Shown here: positions 51,307 to 61,507 of the stretch, in pieces | How the letters are laid out: each line of letters begins with the position of its first letter | How positions within the stretch are numbered: position 1 is the first letter of the stretch | Assembly: GCA_963845695.1 (NCBI GenBank) | Contig: CAWJTQ010000020.1 | Location: forward strand, 434,001-498,000 | DNA from: CAWJTV01 sp963845695 | GTDB lineage: Bacteria; Planctomycetota; Planctomycetia; Isosphaerales; Isosphaeraceae | Reading direction: 5' to 3' | Length of the DNA stretch: 64,000 nucleotides | Translations under genes and position numbers: made by a program | The notes under the pieces: model-generated | The model's database searches: none | What the model saw: only the letters and a program-made list of their open reading frames with translations | Told to the model about the DNA's origin: nothing

Positions 51307-51841
51307 ATGATATACGCTCGACGTTTACTGTCCTCGGGTCGCTCACGATCGCGGAAATCCCTTGGAGAGTAAAGGGTGTCAGAGAGTGAAGGGTGTCGGT
51401 TCTATTTTGCTCTGGTGCAACTTCTTTTCACTATTCGATTTCCGACCGGCAGAGCGCGGCAAGCAGTTTGAGCCTCACGAAATCGTCGTCCTCGAACGGA
51501 CGTTCGAAACCGCAATCCTGAAACCGGTCGCGCCGTGCATTCCCAGCACCCTACGAGACGGCCGTGGAGGCTTCCGGGACAGACTCCTAGAAACGCGAGC
51601 GCCAATCGGTTGCGTTGCGCACGCGCCCCTTGTGAGGTGACCCGTGCCGCACTGCGTTCGGCGGGCTCCTGACCACTGCTGTGAACATCTTCGGCCAAGG
51701 CGGGAGAGGCGTTTTCTCTGGTTTTTCCGAGAGTCTTCGCGGATCACCACCGCGGGAAAGGCGCCCTCTCGTTCCGACGCGCCAGCGGCTTCATTCACGA
51801 GAGCCCGGCCCGGAGGGATCGCCCATCCCTGCCTACCATCG
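51307..51841. other. Intergenic stretch, no gene
   Basis: Overlapping short frames have no family or ribosome site. It contains CAGCACCCTACGAGACGG, which resembles one end of the GTAAGG/CCCTACGAG palindromes elsewhere in the window. Confidence 0.35.
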
Positions 51842-52768
51842 CTAATGCGAAACGGAAACCAAATTCCGGCCACGGCTATATTGCCGCGGTGAACAGCCCA
51901 TGACACGCTTGAAGGCGGTGCTGAAGGCGCTTTCGGATTCGTAGCCGAGCGATAGTGAGATGACCGAAATGGGGTCGCTGGAATTTGTCAGCCGGTCCCC
52001 GGCGAGAAGCATTCGCCAGCGAATCAGGTAATCAATGGGTGTCGCACCGACGGTTTCCTTGAACTTCTGGGCGAAGCTCGATCGCGACATCCCGACTCGA
52101 TCCGCCAGCTCCTGCAAAGTCCACGGACGTGCAGGGTCGTCGTGCATCAAGTGGATTGCCACGCTCATTTGCGGGTCTGCCAGCGCGAAGAGCCATCCGA
52201 CGCCTCCGCTCAACCCTTCCGCCAGATGTGCCCGAAGGGCCTGGACCAGCATCATGTGGGCGAGGTGCTGGAGGACCAGAAAGCTGCCCGGCTGTGGCTC
52301 GCGCAGTTCCTGCATCATCCTCTCAATCGACCAGCGCAACGCCAATTTGTCCGATTCTTTCTTGATATGCACGATGGGCGGGAGCATCCCCAGCAGGATG
52401 CCGGCATGATTTCCGGCAAGGCCGAAGTAAGCGCCAACACCGGAGACATCTCCTCCCCCATTCCAGGAGGCGACGCCACCATTCAGTGGCCGTGAATGCA
52501 TCGACCTGAAGTCAACAGGCGGCAAGGCCAGGTCGCTTGCGAGGCGGAAAGGCCGTCCCAGCGGCAGCAGGAAGCAATCTCCGGTCTTCAGGGGCACCGC
52601 TTCGGGAACTCCCTCCACGGAAAGCCAGCATTGGCCGGAAACGACTGCGTAGCATTTGATGCCTTCATGTTGTGGGAACTGGAACGACCATTCTCCACCG
52701 ACATCGAAGCCACCGCACATCGTGTTGCGTGGTTTCAGAAGCGACAGCACGCCTGAGAGCGGGTCCAT
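51842..52768 (-). CDS. AraC-family regulator with cupin-like sensor
   Basis: The product has 308 residues. Residues 1-180 match the AraC-type cupin ligand domain (CYAVVSGQCWLSVEGVPEAV, then LLPLGRPFRLASDLAL). Residues 200-300 are two helix-turn-helix motifs: WTLQELADRVGMSRSSFAQK and then VISLSLGYESESAFSTAFKR, with the CSPRQY tail. It is divergent from the SDR gene at 52890, with 121 bases between, and probably controls it. Confidence 0.9.
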   Translation of the reverse strand: MDPLSGVLSLLKPRNTMCGGFDVGGEWSFQFPQHEGIKCYAVVSGQCWLSVEGVPEAVPLKTGDCFLLPLGRPFRLASDLALPPVDFRSMHSRPLNGGVASWNGGGDVSGVGAYFGLAGNHAGILLGMLPPIVHIKKESDKLALRWSIERMMQELREPQPGSFLVLQHLAHMMLVQALRAHLAEGLSGGVGWLFALADPQMSVAIHLMHDDPARPWTLQELADRVGMSRSSFAQKFKETVGATPIDYLIRWRMLLAGDRLTNSSDPISVISLSLGYESESAFSTAFKRVMGCSPRQYSRGRNLVSVSH

Positions 52769-52889
52769 GGGGCACTCCTGGACGATCGCGATGATATTTT
52801 GGACTCTAGAGCATAGATCGTATCAGGTCGATCGCCTACCCTGTGGACCAAGGGACCGAAAGTTCGAGTCGAACCCAGGGAGGCTTCTG

Positions 52890-53786
52890 ATGCGTGTTTT
52901 CGTTACCGGCGCCACCGGCTTCGTCGGCTCCGCCGTCGTTCAGGATCTGATCGCCGCGGGCCACAAGGTGCTCGGCCTCGCCCGTTCGGACGCGGGCGCC
53001 GCGTCGCTCGCCGCCGCCGGGGCCGAGGTGCACCGGGGCAATCTCGAGGACCTCGACAGCCTGCGGAGAGGCGCGGCGTCATCGGATGGGGTGATTCACA
53101 CCGGCTTCATCCACGACTTCTCACGATTCCAGGAGGTCTGCGAGTCGGACCGGCGGGCCATCGAGGCGCTCGGTGACGCGCTCGCAGGCTCCGACCGTCA
53201 CCTGGTTATCACCTCCGGGACCGGGATGGGGAACGCGGTGGCAGGCCAACCCGCGACCGAGGACCATTTCGATCCCAACCACCTGAACCCCCGTGCCGCC
53301 TCGGAATTCGCGGCAGAGGCGGTCGCCGCGCGTGGCGTGAGCGTGTCGGTGGTGCGACTGCCGCAGGTGCATAACACGGAGAAGCAAGGCCTCGTCACTC
53401 CCGCGATCGCCATCGCCCACGAGAAGGGCGTCGCGGCTTACGTCGGCGACGGGCTCAACCGCTGGCCTGCGGTGCATCTGCTCGATGCCGCGCCCGTCTA
53501 CAGGCTGGCCCTTGAGAAGGGAACGACCCGGGCGAGGTATCACGCGGTTGCCGAGGAGGGCGTTCCGGCCCGAGAGATCGCGCAGGCCATCGGGCGGGGC
53601 TTGAAGATCCCGGTCGTCTCCATGTCCCCCGAGGAGGCCGCCGGTCACTTCGGCTGGCTCGGGTTCTTCGCCGGGATGGACATGCCGGCGTCAAGCGCGC
53701 TGACGCAGCAGCGGCTGGGATGGCGCCCGACGCAGAAGGCTGGGATGATCGACGATCTCGACCACATGAACTGGTCCGGGGGTTGA
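52890..53786 (+). CDS. SDR/NAD-dependent epimerase-like protein
   Basis: The product has 298 residues. The ATG at 52890 has GGGAGG upstream. The N-terminal dinucleotide motif is FVTGATGFVGSAVVQDLIAA. The mid part reads LVITSGTGMGNAVAGQPATE, and the canonical YxxxK is not evident: RAASEFAAEAVAARG stands there instead. This is an extended/atypical SDR, commonly paired with a divergent AraC regulator. The substrate is unknown. Confidence 0.85.
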   Translation: MRVFVTGATGFVGSAVVQDLIAAGHKVLGLARSDAGAASLAAAGAEVHRGNLEDLDSLRRGAASSDGVIHTGFIHDFSRFQEVCESDRRAIEALGDALAGSDRHLVITSGTGMGNAVAGQPATEDHFDPNHLNPRAASEFAAEAVAARGVSVSVVRLPQVHNTEKQGLVTPAIAIAHEKGVAAYVGDGLNRWPAVHLLDAAPVYRLALEKGTTRARYHAVAEEGVPAREIAQAIGRGLKIPVVSMSPEEAAGHFGWLGFFAGMDMPASSALTQQRLGWRPTQKAGMIDDLDHMNWSGG

Positions 53787-54039
53787 AGATTCCCACTCGG
53801 GAATCATTTGAGCTGAAACGGGGCTGCGAGACGACATCGAGCGATCAAAGGGTCAGGAGCCAAAAGGTTGAATCGGCTCCTGAGCCCTTTACGGATCCAT
53901 GAACGTGGCCAATGTACATCGCAGCGGAAATGCCGATTCCGGACCTGGCTTTCCATCTTTTTCGTGTATTTCGTGCATTTCGTGTTCAAAAATCTGTGAT
54001 GGGAGATTTGCACGCATTCCCTGATCGTGGATGCCGCGA

Positions 54040-54432
54040 TCAGTCGCATTCGACGATCGGAGGATCCTGTCCGATCGTTTCCATGGTTTCGTGGTTCAAC
54101 GGTTCGGTAAGCCGGCGGAGGGTGCGTCCCCATTTGCGCGGGAGCTTCGTGCGGCCGAATTCGGCCAGGCGCGGGACGAACTGGTTCCAGGTCAGGACGG
54201 TCAGGCAAGACGTCTCCTGGAGGATGGCCACGAGCGTCCGGCCCCGGTGGATGGCCAGTACGGCGATGGCTCCATTCTCGGGGTTGCGGCCCAGGCGCCG
54301 CGACCGCGCGAGAGCACGGCGGAGTTCGTCGTCGGCCGCGTCCGGATCGGCCGCGAACCGCTCGACGAACCGCTCGAGGGCATGCCGCGAGAGGCGGACC
54401 GTGCTGTAGTCACGCTGTCCGGGAGGAGTCAC
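54040..54432 (-). CDS. Hypothetical protein
   Basis: The product has 130 residues (LSRHALERFVERFAADPDAA, then AIAVLAIHRGRTLVAILQET). It starts 19 bases after the corrected stop of the SASA-ThuA gene on the same strand. The small alpha/beta pattern with an early conserved-looking R-H-A resembles small toxin- or DUF-like domains, but I cannot name a family. Confidence 0.5.
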   Translation of the reverse strand: MTPPGQRDYSTVRLSRHALERFVERFAADPDAADDELRRALARSRRLGRNPENGAIAVLAIHRGRTLVAILQETSCLTVLTWNQFVPRLAEFGRTKLPRKWGRTLRRLTEPLNHETMETIGQDPPIVECD

Positions 54433-56837
54433 CGCCGCGCGTCTCTCCGGTTATTCCGGCTTCCCGGTGGCTGCCCAGAGGACACCTCGGCGCATCCACT
54501 CCTGGAAATGGGGATCGGCCATCGCGCAGGGTGTCATGGCCCAGCACGTTCTCGTAAACTCGCCCCTTGCCGTAGTGATTCACCCAGATGACCGGCTCGT
54601 CCTTGCCCGTGCCCTTTTCCTTGTTGGGGTCGGAATAGGCCGTGGCCAGTACCTCGCTGCCGGGTGTCAGCATTGAGTTCTGGTAGAGCTCGTCAGTGGG
54701 GTGCTCGAACTGGGCCGAGAGGCTCTCGGAGATCGGGTGCTTGGCGTCGGTCTTCTTCACGGTGAAGACGTGCGCCGGGCCGTGGAAGCCCTGGGTCCGC
54801 CAGCCACCCGCGACCGCCTGCTCGAACTCTTCCCAGTTGGGCTTGACGAAGGCGGCCGACCCGAAATGGTAAGAGACCAGACCCTTGCCGTCGTGCACGG
54901 CCTTGAGGAAAGCCTCCTTATTGGCATCCGACCAACGGGTCTCGGGCGGGCCATTCGCCGTGTCCCTGTAATTCAGGATGAGCACATCGTACTGGGCGAG
55001 GTTCTCAGTGGTCAGGTCTTTCGAGGGCGTGGTGGTGATGTCAACCTTGATCCGGCCGCCCTTCTCCAGCATCTCCTTCAGCGCCTGGCTGGTTTCCTTC
55101 CACTTGTGTGCCCCGACGTTGTCGCCGGTGATGATGAGGGCCTGGATCGGACGACCGTTACCGCCCGCGGGTCCGGTTGGATTCTGACGCTGAGGCCCGT
55201 TCTGTGGCCTGGCGGAAGCGGCGGCGACCGGGGTTGCGGGCTCGGCGCCGGCGATCTCGTCGAGCGGGACGGGTCCGAAGACCGGGACCGCCATGTCCAT
55301 GCCGTCAGTCAGGTTGCAGTAGGGTTCCATGCCATAGCCGTACCAGAGGGCTGACTTCGGAGGGACCGTGCCGGCGAGTTTCAGGACCACCGTATCCCTG
55401 GCCTTGCCGACGCATGCCTCGAAGATCATCGGGATATCGGTGCCGTCCTCCTTACGGATCGAGAATCCGGCAAGGTGGCGGTCGGGCCTCAAGCCGATGC
55501 CGTTGGGCTCTCCGGCGCTGGTGGCGGGAACCGGATTCATCGTCCCTCCGATGCCGCCGAATCGGCCCATCATGGGCTGCATCCGGTTCGCGCCGGGGGA
55601 GCCCATGTTGACCCCCTTGAACTTCACGAGCAGCGTGCCATGAGGCCCCTTGCTGACCCGGTCGAGCGTGGGGGTGGTCGCCCCGATCTGGCCGAAGAGC
55701 TCGCGCTGGGCGATCCGGGCCAGCCGTTGACCGGCCCGTTTCTGTCCCTGGGTACCGACGTGAATGGCGTCGTCCAGCTCCAGGTCGATGACGGAGACGA
55801 CAGCCGTATTGGGGACCCGCTCGGGAATCATACGTTCGGCTTCCTGGACGGCGTTCCATCCCCTGGAATCGCCGGCGCGGACGAACCGGCCGATCTGGAC
55901 GAAATAGAATGGCAACTCCGGCTGGCCGAAGTCGGTGCGAACCGACGTGATGAATCGGGAGAAGACCTGCGGGTACACTTTCCAGGCCTCGCCTCCCGAG
56001 TCGCTTTCGCCCTGATACCAGAGCACGCCCTTGACCTTGCCTCCCGCGAGCTGGAACTGCCGCATCATCGAGCCATAGAGGCTGTGGCCCCCCGCGTCCT
56101 TCTTGGCCGGGTTCCATTGCTCCATGCTGGTGCCGCCGTGGGCACAGGCGACCAGTCCGACGGGAATCCCGGTGGCTTCCACCATCGCCGCTGCGAACGG
56201 CAATCCCAGGCCGGCTCCTTTGCGACGATTCTTGTGGGTCTGTTTCGAGCGCTCGGCGCGGGTCTTGGGGTCGCCCGAATGGACCGGGTCCGGCGAGTCG
56301 ATCAGCCAGTGCAGAGGTTCCTCGGCCTGGGCTCCACTTTCCGTCCATTCCCAGCAGCATGACCTGGGCGTGGGGCGGCGTCACGTCGATCAGGTCGCCG
56401 ACCCCCTCCATGTTCGATTGACCTGAGAGCACCCAGAGGTCACCGACGAACACGGGGCCGACCGTCGTCTGGGCGAAATGCGGGCCGGATTGGATCCGGC
56501 AGTGAATCATATAAGGCCCACCCGCCGGCACGCCGACCAGCTTGCCGTCAACGAACTTGACTCCCGAGGCCATGTTCGGGCCATTGACGGTCGCATTGAC
56601 GATCTTCGTATCCACTTGCGGTTCTTCCAGAACGATCGGGATATCGGCTCGACTGTTGGCGTCGCGCTGGTAGACCCGTGAGGCCACGGGCTCTTTGATC
56701 TTGAAAGAGATCCTCACGCCATCCTTGGCCTGGATCACTTCGGTCTGGGCCGACGACGGAGAATCGGCCGACGCCATCGCGAACGCCGCGACCATCGTCA
56801 ACGCAAGACGGGACGGGAAACATCGTGATCGTGACAT
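54410..56837 (-). pseudogene. Sialate O-acetylesterase-ThuA fusion, frameshifted
   Basis: The ATG at 56837 gives a signal peptide (RLALTMVAAFAMASADSPSS). An SGNH-type sialate O-acetylesterase follows: block I is WVLSGQSNMEG and a later block is GVLWYQGESDSGG. Near 56350 one G is extra, and the next frame reads EWTESGAQAEEPLHWLI. After about residue 560 comes a ThuA-like (trehalose-utilisation) domain (ALIITGDNVGAHKWKETSQA, GLVSYHFGSAAF). Near 54530 a further shift occurs; the corrected end reads MADPHFQEWMRRGVLWAATG and stops at 54451. The pairing suggests secreted polysaccharide deacetylation. Corrected length is about 795 residues. Confidence 0.8.
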
Positions 56838-57043
56838 GGCTGGAGCAGCTCCCTGGTGAAAACGCGGGTAATGGCTCGTTGTCATGCGATTCCTCATGGT
56901 AACCGGCGCACCCCGACGACGAAAGGGCCTGGGATCCCGGTCGGATCCGATGCGCCGGGAGGGCACGATCCGGCTGTGGGGCGCGGACTGCCGACACTGC
57001 CCAAGGTGTCCCGCTGGGTGACCGTCTCGGAAGCTCTTTGTAA

Positions 57044-57101
57044 GGTGCTCTGCGAGCACCGATATGGCGCACTTCGCCGAATTCGGTGCTCGCAGAGCAC
57101 C
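57044..57101. repeat. Perfect 19-bp inverted repeat, GTAAGG/CCCTACGAG family
   Basis: Arms at 57044-57062 and 57083-57101 are exact inverted copies around a 20-base loop. The outer flanks GTAAGG and CCCTACGAG are the same as those of units in the 20.9-kb array, although the stem differs, which suggests a structural family. Confidence 0.7.
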
Positions 57102-57136
57102 CTACGAGACTGAACGGTTGGGTTGCAGACGCCTCA

Positions 57137-57210
57137 TACGAGCTCGAAGCGTGCACGAGTGAAGGGATCGTCCCCGGCCGGAATCCACTCGCTGGCGCTT
57201 CGGGCTCGTA
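57137..57210. repeat. REP-like palindrome, TACGAGCCCGAAG family, copy 2
   Basis: TACGAGCTCGAAGCG on the left pairs with CGCTTCGGGCTCGTA on the right. It is equivalent to 3768-3840, with the same ACGAGTGAA/CCACTCG inner pairing. Confidence 0.65.
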
Positions 57211-57243
57211 TCGGATCCCTGCGGTCATTGCGTGCTTAACCGA

Positions 57244-58054
57244 TCAGTGAAGAGCGGAATGCCCCGCGGCCTCGGCGTGGTTCGGTGCAGGAACCGTGAG
57301 GATCACCAGGACGGCGGTCGTGACGCAGACCAGGAGACGGGCCGTCAGGCGCGATGGCCAGGTGGTCGAGATTGGCTCGCCGGTCTCGGCGAGGGGAAAA
57401 AGCCCGGCGCCGATCATGTCGAATGCGATGGCCCCGATCACTGCACCCGCCAGGCCGGCCACCGTGCCTTGAGCGAGCCGTCTGGGCTGGCTGCCCAGTC
57501 CGACCGCGAAGGCCAGCCCGGCCGCCGCCCCCGCCGGGCCCCAGATCAGCCCATGCATGGCCATCGAGATGAAGAGATCGTATTGCGAATAAATGACCTG
57601 TGCATTCGCAAAGGATTTGATCGAAGCCATGGAGATGCCGGCGGGCAGGGCCGCGCCCAGCGATCGCGCCGAGCAATCCAGCCAACATGGTTCCGAATAG
57701 CGACCGCCGTGCCAGGCCGCCGGCGATACCCAGGCAGCCGCCCAGGCATGCGCCCAGCAGGCCAAAGGCCAGCGCCGCATTCTGCATGTCGGCCACCACC
57801 TGGGTGGCCGCCGTGGGGGCGATCACGAAGCTACCCGAAGTCGGCACCCGCACCGTCTTGGGGGGGATCAGCTTGTAGATCGCTTCGCCGACTCCAAAAG
57901 CGAGGAGCCCGGCAAGGACTCCTGCCAGCGCCGCCAGCCACTTCGGACGGTTGAACCAGCCCTGGACCTCCGTGGGCCTCGCCACGCGACCGAGGTCCTG
58001 CGTCTCTCGTCCGTCCGGCGTGTCGGGTATCGCATCAGCTCCGTTCGCAATCAC
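57244..58054 (-). pseudogene. Multi-pass membrane protein, frameshifted
   Basis: It begins at the ATG at 58054, with WLAALAGVLAGLLAFGVGEA then AALAFGLLGACLGGCLGIAG as membrane helices. Near 57662 an extra G shifts frame, and further helices follow (LIWGPAGAAAGLAFAVG, GTVAGLAGAVIGAIAFDMIG, LLVCVTTAVLVILTVP). Corrected length is about 270 residues with about six segments, glycine-zipper-like. No family is recognised. Confidence 0.6.
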
Positions 58055-58084
58055 GAGCTACCTCCCTCTGCTGAGACTCTCCCA

Positions 58085-61000
58085 TCACTGACGGCCGAAA
58101 CCCCGCAGAAGAGTCGGCGTCGCATCGCCCTCCCGCAACCGGTAGAGGCGGTCGACCTTCAGGTGCTCGAAGCGATCGACGCGACCCGAGGGCCAGCGGA
58201 CTTCGATTTCCTCGAGGGAATCGCCGTCCAGGCCGAAGTGGATGCGGGGGTCGGAGGCCGATTGGTAGCTGCCACCCCCGAGCGCCAGGCGCGGCGGCGA
58301 CGCCCCCCGGCGGTCATTGTGACCACCGCGCCGACGGCGTCGCGATTCGACGCGGTCCCTTCCAGGAGGAAGGTCACGGAGTGGCCGCCCTCAGTCTGGT
58401 TATGTAGGTACGCGAGCGGACTCTGCTGTGGCAGGACCACGACGTCGGTGCGGCCGTCGTTGTCGAGGTCGCCGACGGCCAGGCCGCGTGCGACCCGCGG
58501 GACGGCCCAGGGGTCTCCGGCGGACGAGGTGACGTCGGTCAGGCGGCCGTCCCGGCTGCCGATCAGGAGCGAGGCCGGCATTGCGTAAGGGTAATCGGGT
58601 CGATCGTCGTTGACGTGCCCGTTGGCCGTCGCCAGGTCGAGCCAGCCGTCGTTGTTGGCGTCGAACGCGGCAATGCCGAATCCCAGGAGGAATCGGCTGG
58701 GACCGGCCAGGCCAATCGCTGCCGTCTCATCGCTGAACATGCCGGAGCCCAGGTTGCGGAAGTAGGTCGTGGACTCGCCGTAGAAGTTGGTGACGAACAG
58801 GTCGGGTCGGCCGTCGCTATCGAGATCTCCGAGAGCGGTCCCCATGCCCGCCTGGAACGCCCCTGACGCGTTGCAGGCGACGCCGGACGTAATCCCGATC
58901 TCCTCGAACCGCATGCCACCGTTGTTGTGCCAGACGTAATTGGCCGTCGTATCGTTGGCGACGACGAGGTCCACGCGGTGATCCTCGTCGAGGTCGGCCG
59001 CGACGACTCCCAGGCCGCGGCCGGAATGGTCGACCATACCAGCCTCCGCAGTCACGTCCACGAATCGGCCCGCGTCGTTGCGGAAGAGGTGGTCCGCCAG
59101 GGCCGGGAACAGGCGGGGCGTGCAGTAGTTGTATTTTTGGCCCGGCTCGACCCTGTCGCTCGGGGCCGCGAAGGTGTTCCGGTTGCAGATCGTCGGATGC
59201 TCGGCGTCCCACTTGAGGTAATGGCAGACATACAGGTCGAGGTCGCCGTCGTTGTCCAGGTCCGCGAACGCGGCGGACGTGGGCCAATCGCGGTCGCCGC
59301 CCAGGCCCGCGCGCTCCGTGAAGTCTTCGAATATCCCGTCACCGCGATTGTGGTACAGGGCATAACTCCGCCACCGGGTCAGGAAGAGGTCCGGGTGACC
59401 GTCGTTGTCGAAATCGCCGACCGTCACACCGTGCCCAAAACCTCGCTTCATCCCGGCGATGCCCGATCGTTGCGATACGTCTTCAAACGAGCCGTCGCCC
59501 CGATTACGGAACAGGCGATCGCCGGAGTGCGGCCGGGTGGGGTCGGGCGGAAAGGGTCCGCCCTGGACGACGTAGACGTCGAGCCAGCCGTCGCCGTCGT
59601 AATCGAGCAGTCCGATGCCGCCGGCCGTGGTCTCGGGGAGCTGGCGGTTCGGCGACCGCCCATTGTCGAAGACGAAGTGTAAGCCGGCGACCTCGGCGCG
59701 GTTGACGAAGCGAGGCAGGAGTCCGGTGGCCGAGGGTCGGGACAACTCCGTGCGGCCCGCATGGACCCTGAGTTCAGGATCGGCATCAGCGAGCAGTTCG
59801 GCGAGCGTGATACCGCGCGCAGGAGGAGCTGGATCGGACGTAATGTTGAGATCGGGACAATGCCAGCCACGGCCGTGGGGTCCGAGGGCGCGAACCGAGC
59901 CCTTAGCGTCCACCACCCCAGCGCCTCGAAGTGGCGGCCCAGGAATTCCGCCAGGCCAGCCAGCTCGGCGAACCGCTCCGGAGTGACCGTTCTCATCCAT
60001 GAACAACCGGTAACGATCCTTGGCCGCGTCGAGCTCCGCCTTGCGCCGGCGATACTCCCGCGCGCTGGGGCTGGCCGGAATCCCAGACCAGCACCGCGAG
60101 CCGGTCCAGCGCCTCGATGTCGCCGGGCGCGATTCCTACGAGCTGCTCAAGGGCCCGCTGCTCCGATTCCCGGTCGCCCCGGTGCGCAGCCAGCCAGGCG
60201 CGCAGCTCCAGCCGCTCGGCCGCGCTGAACAGGTCGGCCGGGAGCTGAGCCAGCGCCGCGCCGGACCTCGATGCGATCACCGACGACTCGCGCCCACTCA
60301 AGACGGGCGCGCCACACGGCTGGATCATCCGGTCGACGCGTCACACAACGGTCCAGCCAGGAGGCGGCCTCATCGAACCGGCCCGTCTGAAGGGCCAAGC
60401 TGGCCATTGCCAACCAGACCCGGTCATCGTCCGGCGCCCGCAGGGCGGCCCGTTCGACTTCCGAGCGGACCTGTTCAATCAGGGTGACGGCGTTATCGGC
60501 CCGCCAATGATCGCGCAGCTCGAGCACTGTGTCGGCCGCGGTCGCCCAGGCCTGCTCGATCAGCCGGCTCATGTCCTCGCGCCGACCTTCCCAGAAATAG
60601 AGCTCCGAGAGGGTGTGGCGCACCTCGTCGCGCGCAGGACCGCCCCGGCGGAGCAACCCCTCGAGGATGACTTCGGCGTCGCGGAACTGGCCGAGGTTGC
60701 CGACCAGAGTCCGGCGCGAGCCAGGCCGGCCCGGACTCCCCAGTCGGAGCGGAGGTCGACCCGCGACCAGGCCGCCAGCGCTGCCGGGATATCGCCGCTG
60801 GCATGCTCGCAGACCCCGAGCCGGTAGGCGACTTCGGGGCCGTTCGACCATGCCCACGGTAGGTTCCTCAGGCGTTCCCGCGCCGCGTCGAACTGGTCGG
60901 CGTCCATCAGCTTCCGCACTTCCGCCAGGCCGGACTCGAACCGACGCGCCGACACGATCAGCCAGCCACCCCAGGTGAGTCCCCCCGCCAGGAGAGCCAC

Positions 61001-61108
61001 GCAGACGATACCGGGCCAGCGCCGGCCCTTCGCGCGATCACCGCGCAGACCCGGCTCGGCCGCCGCAACCGAACCGGCCGCGCGGAGTAACACCTCGGGA
61101 TCTGACAT
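58085..61108 (-). pseudogene. TPR + FG-GAP/VCBS + ASPIC/UnbV protein, frameshifted
   Basis: From the ATG at 61108 (MSDPEVLLRAAG) it has a membrane anchor (WPGIVCVALLAGGLTWGGWL) and TPR-like helices (ARERLRNLPWAWSNGPEVAY, later VWLAMASLALQTGRFDEAAS). It continues as calcium-binding FG-GAP/VCBS blades (LLDYDGDGWLDVYVVQGGP, VGDFDNDGHPDLFLTRWRSY, FADLDNDGDLDLYVCHYLK). The ASPIC/UnbV end follows in the next frame (FGLDGDSLEEIEVRWPSGR) and stops at 58085. At least five single-base shifts (about 60700, 60270, 60040, 59920 and 58285) are needed. Corrected length is about 1,000 residues. It is a planctomycete-typical predicted surface-exposed, membrane-tethered propeller. Confidence 0.7.
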
Positions 61109-61163
61109 TTCCGACCTCATCAGGCCATCCACCAACCCCTCACGTGCGTGCGATGGTTGTCGA

Positions 61164-61361
61164 TTATTGCTTCGGGACCGTGTTGGCCTCTTTTGCCTTC
61201 TTGGGGTCCATCCCGGAATTCGCGTTTTTCATCATGTCCGCCGAGGTCTTGGCGACTTCAGGCGTCATTTCCTGAGCGGGTTGATTCGGCTGATCCTCGC
61301 CACAACCCGAGATGAGGCCGGCCAGGAACCCCGCGAACACGGCACAACGTAATCGGTTCAT
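61164..61361 (-). CDS. Small lipoprotein
   Basis: The product has 65 residues. The ATG at 61361 has GGAG upstream. The signal is VFAGFLAGLISGC with a good lipobox Cys, then a polar tail rich in Lys, Pro and Met (MMKNANSGMDPKKAKEAN). It lies between the DUF1559 and TPR/FG-GAP genes on the same strand, a frequent neighbour of DUF1559 genes in planctomycetes. Confidence 0.7.
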   Translation of the reverse strand: MNRLRCAVFAGFLAGLISGCGEDQPNQPAQEMTPEVAKTSADMMKNANSGMDPKKAKEANTVPKQ

Positions 61362-61507
61362 TCGAATCGTCTCCACTTTCTGGGAATGATGAAGCTGCGC
61401 CACTCGGCGCAACCCACTGAGGGCAAGAGATTGGCATTCGTGGAGGGGTCTCACCACGGGCGGGACGGGCCCGCGCCGCAGGCGCAGGCGCGGGCCGGAC
61501 CGCCTCA

